A stretch of DNA of 64,000 nucleotides from Burkholderiaceae bacterium (GCA_031291325.1 JARLJG010000050.1:1-64000); one strand, 5' to 3'; shown: positions 9,016 to 17,851, numbered from the stretch's first letter. The notes: generated by a model not told the origin, from the letters alone. Program-made: numbers and translations.

Positions 9016-9785
9016 GGGCGCCACCTGTTCGCGTAGTTTTCCAGTGGCCGCAGCAGCAAGGCTTCGAGCGCGAACACCACGATGGCAAAGGCAAAGGTGT
9101 AGGCGAGGATGCCGCCGATATCGAAGAAGTGAAAATAGCTGCCGATCTGGAAGCCGATGCCGTTGCTGCGTCCCAGCAACTCCACCACCAGCACGATTTT
9201 CCAGATGATCGCCAAGCCGTTGCGCGCCGAGCCGAACAGATACGGCGTGAGCTGCGGCAAGTACACCTTGAAGAAGGTATCGCGGCGCGACAGGCGATAG
9301 ACGGCGGCCACTTGCAGCAGCTTTTTATCCACCGCGCGCGCGCCTTCGCGCAGGCTGGTGGCGACCATCGGGATCTTGTTCACCGTCACCGCAATCACCG
9401 CCGCAGTTTCGGATAAGCCGAACCAGATATAGCACAGGATAATCGTCACCAAGGCCGGAATGTTCAGCGCAAGGATGAGAAAGGTATCGAGCAGGCGATC
9501 CCAACTCTTCGACCGCCCCATCACAATGCCGAGGCTGACGCCGATCAGCATCGCCGCGCTAAAGCTGATTGCCACCCGCCGCAAGGTCATGCCGAGATGA
9601 AACAGCAAATCTCCGTGCGCCAGTTCTTCCCATAGAATCGACGCCACTGCGCTGGGCGCAGGCAGGGATTTGCTGGCCAGCGCGACGGCCAGCGCCTGCC
9701 ACGCGCAGATAAGCAGCAAGGCCGGCAGCACGCGCGCCCAGCGCCCATGCGCGAATTGCGCGCCGATTCTCAGTGCGGCTTGCAT
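9012..9785 (-). CDS. ABC importer permease (SsuC/TauC-like)
   Basis: A 257-residue inner-membrane subunit with about six hydrophobic helices and the binding-protein-dependent transport motif region (MVATSLREGARAVDKKLLQV followed by YRLSRRDTFFKVYLPQLTPY, the EAA-loop equivalent). The start at 9785 begins MQAALRIGAQ and overlaps the end of the binding-protein gene by 16 bases; the longer open frame upstream lies inside that gene. It ends in a four-base overlap with the ATPase, so these three proteins are translated together. Confidence 0.85.
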   Translation of the reverse strand: MQAALRIGAQFAHGRWARVLPALLLICAWQALAVALASKSLPAPSAVASILWEELAHGDLLFHLGMTLRRVAISFSAAMLIGVSLGIVMGRSKSWDRLLDTFLILALNIPALVTIILCYIWFGLSETAAVIAVTVNKIPMVATSLREGARAVDKKLLQVAAVYRLSRRDTFFKVYLPQLTPYLFGSARNGLAIIWKIVLVVELLGRSNGIGFQIGSYFHFFDIGGILAYTFAFAIVVFALEALLLRPLENYANRWRP

Positions 9786-10777
9786 GATGGCAGCGCAAAG
9801 CCGGGCCAGAAGGTGCCGTTGCTCAGGCTCTTGGATTTGCCAACCAGCTTTTCGCCGGCGGTGTCGGCCAGAACCTTGAAGGTGGCTGCAACAGCGCTCA
9901 TCGTGTCGGCGTCGGCACAGGTGGGAATGCCGGCGCGGAATTTGGCGCGCAACGCCTGGAATACCGCGTCGTTTTCCGCATGCATTTTCGGCCTGAGGCT
10001 GTCCCATTGCGCATCGGAAGTCGCCAAAATCGCCTTGGCTTCGTACGAGGCGGCGAGGAAGTTTTTCACTGCGGCGCTGTTGGCGGCAGCCCAGTCTTCG
10101 CGGAATACCCAGCCGATCAGCGGTATCGGCTTGTCGATGCCCAAACCCTTGAGAATTTCCGGCATCTCGATCAACGCATGCATGCCGCCCACTTCCAGCC
10201 GGGCCGCGTAATTCCAGGCGTTGAGCGCCGCATCCAACTGACCGCGCTGCATCAACTCGTTGAGCAAGGGTGGCGCGGCGTAAGTCGGCTGGGAATATTG
10301 CGTCAGGTCGACACCCAGCTTGCGCTGCGCATAAGCGCGCAGCAATAACCAGGATTTGTCGAACGGGCCGCCGGCAATGCCAAGCTTCTTATCGCGCAGG
10401 TCGGCCAGTTGCCGAATACCGCTGTCGGACCTGACCACCAACGCGCCGACCGCGTTGGAATACGGCGCGAACGCATACAGATTGGATTCCGCGCGCTGGC
10501 GGCTGACCCAGATCCAGTCGGAGACGATCATGTCGACCGCGCCGCCTTGCAGCGCGACCGTCGATGCATCGCTCGATGCCAGCGGCACGACCACCAGATC
10601 GATGCCGCGCTTTTTCGCCAGTTCGCGGCTCTGCATCACTTCCAGTTCCCAGTTGACGGTGCCGAATTCCAGCACGCCGACCCGCACCGTCGTCAACGGT
10701 GTGTCGCTCGCCCTTGCTGCGTGCAGCGGCAACCACAGCAGTACAACCAGGAAGACAAGGATGAGACGAATAGGCAT
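9770..10777 (-). CDS. Periplasmic substrate-binding protein of ABC importer (NMT1/SsuA-like)
   Basis: A 335-residue exported protein with a signal peptide (MPIRLILVFLVVLLWLPLHA, cleavage near ARAS). The mature part follows the NMT1/SsuA fold: VRVGVLEFGTVNWELEVM at the start, LADLRDKKLGIAGGPFDKSW in the middle, and LLNELMQRGQLDAALNAWNY later. Such proteins bind taurine, sulfonates, nitrate or thiamine precursors, but its place in a quinoprotein alcohol dehydrogenase operon suggests another ligand, perhaps a product or a cofactor-related compound. Phrases such as DWIWVSRQRA are shared with homologues I recall from similar quinoprotein clusters. The gap to the upstream pedC-like gene is 23 bp. 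Confidence 0.8.
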   Translation of the reverse strand: MPIRLILVFLVVLLWLPLHAARASDTPLTTVRVGVLEFGTVNWELEVMQSRELAKKRGIDLVVVPLASSDASTVALQGGAVDMIVSDWIWVSRQRAESNLYAFAPYSNAVGALVVRSDSGIRQLADLRDKKLGIAGGPFDKSWLLLRAYAQRKLGVDLTQYSQPTYAAPPLLNELMQRGQLDAALNAWNYAARLEVGGMHALIEMPEILKGLGIDKPIPLIGWVFREDWAAANSAAVKNFLAASYEAKAILATSDAQWDSLRPKMHAENDAVFQALRAKFRAGIPTCADADTMSAVAATFKVLADTAGEKLVGKSKSLSNGTFWPGFALPSCKPH

Positions 10778-10800
10778 TGCGCTGCTCCTGAATAATGCGG

Positions 10801-11598
10801 TTAAGCCGACTTGATCAAACCGCGCTGCGGATCGTAGCCGACGGCGGCAATCAAGTAAAAGACGATGGTGCAGACCGCGACCACCGACAACGATGTCGTT
10901 TCGATCTGCCCATACAAGCCGAAACGCAGCGCTTCGATTGCATGGGTGAACGGATTGAAGCGGGTCAGTTCATAGGTCCATTGCGAACCGGATTCCTCGA
11001 TTTTCCACAACGGATACAAGGCCGTCGACAGGAAGAACATCGGGAAAATCACAAAGTTCATGGTGCCGGCGAAATTCTCCAACTGCTTGATATACACCGA
11101 CAACATCAGGCCGAAGGCAGACAGCATCAACGCGCCCAGCGCCAGTATCGGCAGCGCAATCGCCACCTGCTTGATGCTCAAGTCGATGCCGAACAGCATC
11201 GCCAGGATGAAGAAGGCGAGCGCTTGCAGCACCGACAGGAAGGTGGTGCCGGCCAGTTTGCAGCCGAGCAGGTAGGCGCGCGGCAAGGGCGCGGTCAACA
11301 ACAACCGCATCACGCCCATCTCGCGGTCGTACACCATCGCCAGCGACGATTGCATGCCGTTGAACAAGCACACCATCATCGCCAGGCCCGGCACCATGTA
11401 GACCCGATACTCGACATAGGTATCGTAGGGCGGCAAAATCGCCACGCCGAAGACGTTTTGAAAACCGGCGGCAAACACGATCAACCATAGCGCGGGACGC
11501 ACCAGCGACGAAATCAGCCGTCCCGGCTGGCGCAGGAATTTATGGATTTCGCGGCCCGCAATCGCGCGCAAGGCCAGCGTGGCGTGGGCGATTCTCAT
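10801..11598 (-). CDS. pedC: ABC-2 type permease, PedC-like (quinoprotein cluster)
   Basis: A 265-residue inner-membrane protein of the ABC-2 exporter permease class. It has a soluble N-terminus (EIHKFLRQPGRLISSLVRP) and about six helices, with MVYDREMGVMRLLLTAPLPR and FFLSTALYPLW as characteristic ABC-2 segments. It matches the permease found in alcohol-oxidation (ped-type) clusters with PQQ dehydrogenases, where it is thought to export a toxic alcohol, aldehyde or related compound; the substrate has not been proved. It overlaps the preceding gene by four bases (ATGA). The matching ATPase is encoded at 13815-14531, two genes upstream in the same operon. Confidence 0.85.
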   Translation of the reverse strand: MRIAHATLALRAIAGREIHKFLRQPGRLISSLVRPALWLIVFAAGFQNVFGVAILPPYDTYVEYRVYMVPGLAMMVCLFNGMQSSLAMVYDREMGVMRLLLTAPLPRAYLLGCKLAGTTFLSVLQALAFFILAMLFGIDLSIKQVAIALPILALGALMLSAFGLMLSVYIKQLENFAGTMNFVIFPMFFLSTALYPLWKIEESGSQWTYELTRFNPFTHAIEALRFGLYGQIETTSLSVVAVCTIVFYLIAAVGYDPQRGLIKSA

Positions 11599-12818
11599 TT
11601 GTTGGCGCCTGCGTTATCGGTCAACTTGCACGGCGATTCTTTTTCGTCGGCGCCCAGCGTGTCGAGGTTATTGGTCGGATGCAAGAAGCCGTCGAACGGC
11701 GCGACGCCGGCAATCCCGCCGCCGATGCCGCCCTGCGCGAGAAATATCGGCTGGCGCAATTGCTGATCCCACGGACGGAACGACAGGCGCGCGCCCTTGA
11801 AACCGTCCAACACCAGATCCGGGCTGCGCAAGGCGCGCCGGTGCTGGCGTGGGTCGGGAAATTTGATGGCGACTTCGATGATCGCCTTGGTCGCCATCCA
11901 TGCCGCCCAATCGGCGCCGGCCATCGGTCGGCCCGCCGCTTTTTTGAAGCGGCGCGACAATTGCTGCGCGCCATAACGGTCCCACGAGGTTTGCCAGGCT
12001 TCCGGCGCCAGCCCGGCGCTGCCGACCACCAGGCGCGGCTGATTGGTGCGGTATGGCACGCTGCTGGCAAATTCGCCGTCGGCATCGACCACCCACACCA
12101 CGTCGGCATCGGTGTCTGCAGTCAGCAAGGCGACATCGCCCTGCTCCCGTTCGCGCGGGTCGTTGGAGAGTTTGAACGTTTTGTCGGCGATCACTTTGAT
12201 GCCATAGCGCTTGATCGCTTGCCGGGTCGCGGCAACTTGGGGAGCGTCGGCAGCTTGCACGCCGGTCAGCAGCAACACGCGGGTCCAGCGATGCGCGGTC
12301 AGGAATTGCGCGGTGGCGTCGGCCATCATCGCGTCGTCCGGCAGCGTGTGAAACAAGTTCGCGCTGCAAGCGACGCCGCGCAAGCTGTCTTCTCTGGCCG
12401 ATACGTTGAACAACAGCACGTCGGTGGTCGCCAACGCTTTGCTCAACTCCGCCGCCATCGCACCCGGCAGATCGAGCAGGAAATGTTTGACGCCCTTCTG
12501 CGCCAGCGCAACGATCTGCGCGCGCGCCTGCTGCACGTTGTCCAGCGGCACGTCTTGCAAAACGATCTTCACATGAGCGCCGTCCAGTTGGAAAGAGGAT
12601 TCTGCAATGGCGACCTCGGCCCCGGCCTTGGGGCGGCCCAGCGGCTGGCCGGGATAGCTTTTCTCCAGCCGCTTCGCTTCGTAGCGCGCATCGTCGGGCG
12701 CATAGACGACGCCTATCGTCAAGTCGCGCGCCTGCGCCGCCAGCGTCACTGTGCACACGCAGCACAACACCGCATAAGCGACCAGATGGCAATAGCGGTA
12801 GAAGCGGCGCTTAATCAT
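11595..12818 (-). CDS. Periplasmic binding protein of the PQQ-alcohol-dehydrogenase ABC system
   Basis: A 407-residue exported protein: signal peptide near the N-terminus (HLVAYAVLCCVCTVTLAAQA) followed by LTIGVVYAPDDARYEAKRLE. The overall form is a type I periplasmic binding protein (branched-chain amino-acid/Leu-binding-like), with repeated lobes (VLLLTGVQAADAPQVAATRQ, later WAAWMATKAIIEVAIKFPDP). This branch occurs in clusters with PQQ-dependent alcohol dehydrogenases. It is paired here with an exporter-like ATPase and ABC-2 permease, an odd combination since binding proteins usually serve importers. Its start overlaps the YVTN gene stop by eight bases; its stop overlaps pedC by four. Confidence 0.82.
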   Translation of the reverse strand: MIKRRFYRYCHLVAYAVLCCVCTVTLAAQARDLTIGVVYAPDDARYEAKRLEKSYPGQPLGRPKAGAEVAIAESSFQLDGAHVKIVLQDVPLDNVQQARAQIVALAQKGVKHFLLDLPGAMAAELSKALATTDVLLFNVSAREDSLRGVACSANLFHTLPDDAMMADATAQFLTAHRWTRVLLLTGVQAADAPQVAATRQAIKRYGIKVIADKTFKLSNDPREREQGDVALLTADTDADVVWVVDADGEFASSVPYRTNQPRLVVGSAGLAPEAWQTSWDRYGAQQLSRRFKKAAGRPMAGADWAAWMATKAIIEVAIKFPDPRQHRRALRSPDLVLDGFKGARLSFRPWDQQLRQPIFLAQGGIGGGIAGVAPFDGFLHPTNNLDTLGADEKESPCKLTDNAGANK

Positions 12819-13806
12819 CGATCACCACGCTATGCGGCACGCGCCCGGCCCGCACCGTCTTCACCGCCCGCCCGCTGGCGACATCGACCACCGAGACATC
12901 GTCCGACAAGCCGTTGGCGACATACAGCGTCGCATTGTCGCGCGACAGCGCCAGGCCCCATGCCCGTTTGCCGACCAGGATCAGGTTGCGCACCTTCCTG
13001 CTGGCGATATCGACTTGCGCCACATGGTTGGCGCGCCCCAGGCCGACGAAGGCGCTCTTGCCGTCACTGCTGACGGTTATCCCGACCGGGCTGATATCGT
13101 CGACGCGAAAACCTTTCGGCTGAAACTGGATGTTATCGAGCAGCGTATTGTCGGCGGTGCGGATCACGGCCACCGATGCGCCCACTTCGCAGGTGACCCA
13201 AAGTTCCTTGCCGTCGGGCGTCAGCGCAAGACGGCGCGGCCTTTTTGCCACTTCGATGTTCTTGACGATCTTGCCGCTGGCGAGGTCGATCACATGCACC
13301 AGGCCGGCCACTTCCGAGGTGGCATACAGCGTCTTGCCGTCCGGCGTCAGCAGCACGCCTTCCGGTTCCTCGCCAACCTTGAACTGATTGATTATTTTTT
13401 TGGCGACCAGATCGACCACGACGATGGCCGCCTCGTCTTCGTTTGAAAAATAGAGTTTTTTGCCGTCCGGCGACAAGTCGAAAATCTCGACCCCTTCTTG
13501 CAGCTTGATCTTGTCGATCACGGTGCGGCTGGCGACATCGACCACGATGGCGAGACCGTCGTCGCCGCAGACGGCAATCAGGCGCAAGCGGTCGCGCGTC
13601 AAGCGCATGTCGCGTGGCCGCTTGCAAACGGCGATCGAAGCAATTTGCTGCTGGGTCTTGCCGTCCAGCACCGTGATCACATCGTCCTTTTCGCTGGAAA
13701 TGAAAACTTGCCCGGTTTGCTTGGCGCTCGCAGCAGGCGATGCGGCAAGCGCCATCGTCAACGTCATCGAGGCGGCAATGAAAATTCTTGATATCGTCAT
13801 AGTCAT
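12811..13806 (-). CDS. YVTN beta-propeller protein of the quinoprotein cluster
   Basis: A 331-residue exported protein with signal peptide (FIAASMTLTMALAASPAASA) and about seven repeats of the YVTN/NHL-like form, each with a core such as LTPDGKTLYATSE, LTPDGKELWVTCE, LSPDGKKLYFSNE and LSRDNATLYVANG. The propeller should be periplasmic. Members of this branch sit beside the ABC genes of PQQ alcohol dehydrogenase clusters; function unknown, possibly a scaffold or binding partner. Start at 13806 (MTMTIS) is taken because it directly precedes the signal peptide and lies eight bases after the ATPase stop. A longer frame upstream overlaps the ATPase and is not needed. Confidence 0.85.
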   Translation of the reverse strand: MTMTISRIFIAASMTLTMALAASPAASAKQTGQVFISSEKDDVITVLDGKTQQQIASIAVCKRPRDMRLTRDRLRLIAVCGDDGLAIVVDVASRTVIDKIKLQEGVEIFDLSPDGKKLYFSNEDEAAIVVVDLVAKKIINQFKVGEEPEGVLLTPDGKTLYATSEVAGLVHVIDLASGKIVKNIEVAKRPRRLALTPDGKELWVTCEVGASVAVIRTADNTLLDNIQFQPKGFRVDDISPVGITVSSDGKSAFVGLGRANHVAQVDIASRKVRNLILVGKRAWGLALSRDNATLYVANGLSDDVSVVDVASGRAVKTVRAGRVPHSVVIDD

Positions 13807-13814
13807 GATTTGCT

Positions 13815-14531
13815 TTATTCCGTCAGGCGTAAAAAGGCATCGGTCAAGCTTGCGCAGCCCTGATTCTCGATCAGTTGCGCCGCCAATCCGTCGAATTGCA
13901 CGCGCCCTTTCGCCATCACGATGATGCGGTCCGCTGCGGCGGCTTCGTCTACCAAATGGGTGGCCCACAAGACCGCCATGTTTTGTTCCTTGCACAAGGC
14001 CTTGACATCGGCAATGATCTGCATGCGCGACGCGGGGTCGATGCCGACCGTCGCTTCATCCATCAACAGCAGCTTGGGACGTGTCAGCAACGCGCGCGCC
14101 AATTCCACCTTGCGCCGATTGCCGCCCGACAAAACCCGCGCAGCATCGCGCGCCCGTTCCACCAACCCGAAGCGCAACAGGCTGGCGGCGATGCGCTGCT
14201 TCGCCTCCTTGCGCGGGATGCCGTGCAAATCGGCCTGAAACTGCAAATTGGCGCTCACGCTCAAATCCAGGTCCAATGCCGGCTGCTGGAATACGATGCC
14301 TAATTGCGAAAGGGCGGCAATCGGCGCCTTCGCAATATCGGCGCCGCCAATTTCCGCGCGTCCCTGGTCTGCAATAAACAGGCCGGACAGGATTTGGAAT
14401 AGCGTGGTCTTGCCGGCGCCGTTCGGGCCGAGCAACGCCAGAAATTCGCCGGCGGCCACGCGCAGGCTGACGCCGTCCAACGCCTGGCGGCGGCCAAACG
14501 ACTTGCACATCGACGTTACGTTGAGCGTCAC
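13815..14531 (-). CDS. ABC ATPase of the PQQ-alcohol-dehydrogenase export system
   Basis: A 238-residue ATPase. Walker A GPNGAGKTT, Q-loop IVFQQPALDLDLSV, signature LSGGNRRKVELARALL, Walker B LLLMDEATVGIDP and the switch His in WATHLVDEA are complete. The LSGGNRRKVELA signature and VGIDP form are typical of the ABC-2/DrrA-like exporters, consistent with the pedC-like permease. I choose GTG at 14531 (VTLNVTSMCKSF) because AGAGGGGAC lies seven bases before it; ATG at 14558 is an alternative without a good site. Together with the permease and binding protein it should form a transporter at the inner membrane. Confidence 0.87.
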   Translation of the reverse strand: MTLNVTSMCKSFGRRQALDGVSLRVAAGEFLALLGPNGAGKTTLFQILSGLFIADQGRAEIGGADIAKAPIAALSQLGIVFQQPALDLDLSVSANLQFQADLHGIPRKEAKQRIAASLLRFGLVERARDAARVLSGGNRRKVELARALLTRPKLLLMDEATVGIDPASRMQIIADVKALCKEQNMAVLWATHLVDEAAAADRIIVMAKGRVQFDGLAAQLIENQGCASLTDAFLRLTE

Positions 14532-14598
14532 GCTTTGTCCCCTCTTGTTATGCTGCATTCTTTTGCTACACTCATATGCAGAAAGCGTGCCACATGGA

Positions 14599-15615
14599 TC
14601 AGGTTTGCAGTTCCGGGAAGCCGGATGTCTTGCGCAGCGCGCCGCTTTTATCGATCAACAGGGCATCCACATTCGGCATGCGCGCAGCAAGTGCAAACGA
14701 CTTTTCCGCGCCCATCACCATGAAGGCGGTGGACAGGCCGTCGGCCTGCAAGCCGGTGGGTGCAACGACGGTCACGCTTGCCAACTCCAACGGCGAGTCG
14801 CCGGTGGCCGGGTCGAAAATATGATGATGGCGGTAGTCGGGGCTGAAAAAAGTTGCGTAGTCGCCCGAGGTGGCGACCTTGCGGCCATCCATGCCGACCA
14901 CCGCCGAGAGCGCATCGTGCCGGCGTGGATGGCCGATGCCCAAGGCCCACTGCTGGTCGCGGCTCTTGCGACCCATCGCCCCGAATTCGCCGGTGTCGAG
15001 CAGCGCATGCCTTACGCCCCTGTCGCGCAACGCATCGATTGCCAGATCGACCGCGTACCCTTGCGCCACGCCATTCAAGGTGATGGCCGCGCCCGCGCCG
15101 CGCAGCCGTACTTGCTGCCGGCTCACCTCCAGCCGCCGCCAGTCGACCAGCGGCTTGGTTGCGGCGATTTGCTCTGGCGTCGGCAAGGTCCCTTGCGCCT
15201 TGGCGCGGCTGAACAAGTCCCACAGCGGTTGCACCGTGATGTCGAACGCGCCCGCAGTCAGCCTGGCAAGTTGCTGCGAGAACGCCAGCACATGCAATAC
15301 ATGCTTGTCGGGCGCTTGCAGGCTGCCGCGCCGGTTCAGTTGAAAAATCTGGCTGCGCTCTTGATGCAAGCTCATCAGCGCATCGACTAGCTTGACCTGC
15401 TGCAACGCATACTGGATCGCCGCATCCGCCGCTTGCGCGTCGTCGTGCAGCACCTTGATCGTCACCGTCGTGCCGAAAGCCAGGCCGGAACCGGAATACA
15501 GTGTCAACCCAGCCAGCGCGCCGGAGCCAAGTCGTGCGGAAGAATTCACGACAGGCGCAGCGCCCAGCAGCGCGCCCAAACCCAATGATGCAGATAGCAA
15601 TGTGCGGCGGCGCAT
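14599..15615 (-). CDS. apbE: ApbE-type FAD:protein FMN transferase
   Basis: A 338-residue exported enzyme that attaches FMN covalently to a Thr of target proteins. It starts with a twin-arginine-like signal (MRRRTLLSASLGLGALLGAAP), fits a periplasmic flavinyltransferase, and carries the ApbE features: AGAFDITVQPLWDLF, ITLNGVAQGYAVDLAIDALR, HALLDTGEFGAMG, HHHIFDPATGDSPLELASVT and ADGLSTAFMVMG with the metal-binding Asp. The start has GAGGAG seven bases upstream and lies two bases after the stop of the NosR-like gene, whose FMN-binding domain is the obvious substrate. This pairing indicates a flavin-dependent electron-transfer module in the alcohol regulon. Confidence 0.92.
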   Translation of the reverse strand: MRRRTLLSASLGLGALLGAAPVVNSSARLGSGALAGLTLYSGSGLAFGTTVTIKVLHDDAQAADAAIQYALQQVKLVDALMSLHQERSQIFQLNRRGSLQAPDKHVLHVLAFSQQLARLTAGAFDITVQPLWDLFSRAKAQGTLPTPEQIAATKPLVDWRRLEVSRQQVRLRGAGAAITLNGVAQGYAVDLAIDALRDRGVRHALLDTGEFGAMGRKSRDQQWALGIGHPRRHDALSAVVGMDGRKVATSGDYATFFSPDYRHHHIFDPATGDSPLELASVTVVAPTGLQADGLSTAFMVMGAEKSFALAARMPNVDALLIDKSGALRKTSGFPELQT

Positions 15616-15617
15616 AC

Positions 15618-17765
15618 TCACTCCTCGGTTAGACTGCCAACGATCTTGATTGGCAGAATTTTGGCGCGCTTCTTTTCCAGCATCAGCGGCGCGCAGCGCT
15701 GGTCGCTGGCATGGATGACGACGCATTCCATGCATTGAAAGCATTCGTCGTATGCAATCTTGCCATCCGTGGCGATGGCCTCGTACGAACATTGAAAGCG
15801 GCAGGTCTGGCACGGCTTGCCGCAAGCCTGGCGGCGTGGAATCCAGTTCAACAAGCGGACGCGTCCCAGCACGGCAAGACCGGCGCCGAGCGGACACAAA
15901 TAGCGGCAAAACGGTTTGAAGACGATCATGCCGGCAATCAACAAGCCAAGCGCGTAGACGACAAAAGGCCAGGAACGCACGAAGTTGAGGGTGATGGCGG
16001 TCTTGAACGGCTCGACCTCGACCACCATGTCGGTCAACTGCGGCGCAATCAGCGCGCTGCCGAGTATCGCCGCCAGCACCGGATATTTCAGCCATTTGAG
16101 CCGGCGATCGGTGGCTGGCTTGAACCGGATTGTCGGCAGTCTCAGCAGTCTGCCGAGCTTGGCCGAAAATTCTTGCAGCGCCCCGAACGGGCATAGCCAG
16201 CCGCAAAAAGTCCCGCGCCCCCATAGCAACAGCGAGACACAGGTAAATCCCGACAAGATCACGGTCATCGGATCGTACAAGAAAAAGCCCAGGCTGTGTC
16301 CTGCCACCAGCGCTTGCAACACGCCGGTAAAGTTGACGATAGACAGTTGGCCTTGCGCATACCAGCCGATAAACAACAAAGTGAAGAGCAGGTAGAGGTT
16401 GCGAAATACTGCGAAACGACGTTGCCGCGCAGCCAGTTTTTTTTGCCGCGCCAATGCAAACGCCAGCACCGCCAGCGCAATCGCCAGGATGCCGATCTCA
16501 ACCCGCTTGTCGCGCCACATATCGACCCAGGATGCGTTGCCGCCTGCCGGCACCGTGTAAAAGCGCTCCGGAAGCGAAAAACTGGCGCTGAAATCGCGGA
16601 CGATTTTCTCCGGGTAGACGATGCCCTTGTCGCGCTCCACCGGCAGCACGAAATCGATCGGCCTGGCCGCATCCAGGCCGGCGCGGCTGTTGATCTTGAA
16701 CAAGGCATAAAACGTCATTCCCAGTGCCGTGCTGCGATCGTCTTTGAGCGCCACATCCAGATTCAGGTCGCGCATTTCAATCGGTAATTGATCTTGCTTC
16801 AGCAAGATCCGCTCCGGCGTGCTGCCGCGCACAAAATCGTCGCTGAAGATGCTGTAGCGCCCTTTCGACATGACCAGGATGGCTTGATCGCCGGGGTCGA
16901 GCCGGCCTTGCAGCTTGTTCCAGGTGGCGTCGTCCAACAGATTGCGGCCTATGCTGGGCACCGAAACGTAGGCTACATACAAATCGATGAACGCATCCTG
17001 CGGATGGGCGATGGCATCGGCATCCAGTCCACTGCCGGGGCTGCCGGCAAACTTCTTTTCGATGTCGGCATTGGTCAACACGATATGCTGGATCAAGCCG
17101 GATTCGATCAAATCCTTGATGCTTTGCGATTCGAGCACTTCCGGCTTGATGCGGGCGATGGTTTCGGGGTTGCGGCCTTCGGCGAAACCGAGTTTCTTGC
17201 GCGCCACCATGAGCGCGGACGAGAGGATGGTTTGATTGATGATGGCGACCGAGGCGGTCGCCTTGGTGATGCCGTCGATTTGCACGGCTTCCGCCGATAC
17301 CGTCTTTGCGCCGTTAAAGCCGGTCATGATCTTGACGCTTTGCTTGAGCGACAAGCCCTTGTATTGTGTGACGAAGGCGGTCAGCAGGCTTTCGCCAAGG
17401 CCGCCGGCCTGGAACTCCGGCTCATGCTGCGACAACACGCGCACATCGAGAAAACTGCCTTGCGGATCGATTGCAATCAATAGATTGATCGGCGTCCCTG
17501 CAAAGCCCGGCACAGGCGCCAGGTCGATCGATTCAAACAGATAGCCTACCAGACGATTTTCAGTGGCATTCTGTTGAAACACCGGCCACACCGGCATGGC
17601 AGCATCTTTCTCGCCAACGATATACGGGGATGGGTAGAGCCGCGTCAACTCCGCGCGCGTCATGACGCCGGCCTGCGCCGATGCCGCCATCCACAGGCAC
17701 AGCAGTCCAGTCAGGAATAGTCGGAGAGATGCAAGGGCTGAAAGTCGGCATGCAATGCGTAACAT
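15618..17765 (-). CDS. NosR/NirI-like membrane flavoprotein-ferredoxin
   Basis: A 715-residue membrane protein, first gene of the nine-gene operon. It has a signal/anchor (FLTGLLCLWMAASAQA), a periplasmic FMN-binding domain with the flavinylation-type motif DGITKATAS near residue 165, a long periplasmic region, about six membrane helices after VEIGILAIALAVLAFALA, two cytoplasm-facing Cys motifs (FCGWLCPFGALQEF and FCRYLCPLGAG), and a C-terminal ferredoxin part with CGKPCQTCRFQC and CFQCMECVVIH for [4Fe-4S] clusters. This is the NosR architecture, known for electron supply to N2O reductase, but no nos genes are here. In this context it more likely links quinol or cytoplasmic electrons to periplasmic proteins of alcohol oxidation. 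No strong ribosome binding site precedes the chosen start. Confidence 0.88.
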   Translation of the reverse strand: MLRIACRLSALASLRLFLTGLLCLWMAASAQAGVMTRAELTRLYPSPYIVGEKDAAMPVWPVFQQNATENRLVGYLFESIDLAPVPGFAGTPINLLIAIDPQGSFLDVRVLSQHEPEFQAGGLGESLLTAFVTQYKGLSLKQSVKIMTGFNGAKTVSAEAVQIDGITKATASVAIINQTILSSALMVARKKLGFAEGRNPETIARIKPEVLESQSIKDLIESGLIQHIVLTNADIEKKFAGSPGSGLDADAIAHPQDAFIDLYVAYVSVPSIGRNLLDDATWNKLQGRLDPGDQAILVMSKGRYSIFSDDFVRGSTPERILLKQDQLPIEMRDLNLDVALKDDRSTALGMTFYALFKINSRAGLDAARPIDFVLPVERDKGIVYPEKIVRDFSASFSLPERFYTVPAGGNASWVDMWRDKRVEIGILAIALAVLAFALARQKKLAARQRRFAVFRNLYLLFTLLFIGWYAQGQLSIVNFTGVLQALVAGHSLGFFLYDPMTVILSGFTCVSLLLWGRGTFCGWLCPFGALQEFSAKLGRLLRLPTIRFKPATDRRLKWLKYPVLAAILGSALIAPQLTDMVVEVEPFKTAITLNFVRSWPFVVYALGLLIAGMIVFKPFCRYLCPLGAGLAVLGRVRLLNWIPRRQACGKPCQTCRFQCSYEAIATDGKIAYDECFQCMECVVIHASDQRCAPLMLEKKRAKILPIKIVGSLTEE

Positions 17766-17812
17766 GAAGGGATCGTTATTCTATTGTTGCGATTGGATAG
17801 GTTGCCACATAC

Positions 17813-17827
17813 GCATGATCCATGCCC
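17813..17827 (-). promoter_or_regulatory. Sigma-54 (-24/-12) promoter of the nine-gene operon
   Basis: Minus strand GGGCATGGATCATGC: GG-N10-GC with good spacing, TGGCAT/TTGC with two changes (G for T at the first base, ATGC for TTGC). It lies 48 bp before the NosR-like start, with tandem activator sites 76 bp further upstream. Confidence 0.55.
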
Positions 17828-17836
17828 GTCACTAAT

Positions 17837-17851
17837 TGGCACACTGCCTGC
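17837..17851 (+). promoter_or_regulatory. Opposed sigma-54-like site (plus strand)
   Basis: TGGCACACTGCCTGC: TGGCAC-N5-CTGC with GG-N10-GC. It points toward the 3' end of the dehydrogenase gene, where no plus-strand gene is visible. May be fortuitous, or may drive an antisense or non-coding transcript. Confidence 0.3.

Noticed and set aside
15618..17765. Denitrification (nos) locus
   Set aside because: NosR-like architecture only; nosZ, nosD, nosF, nosY and nosL are absent.
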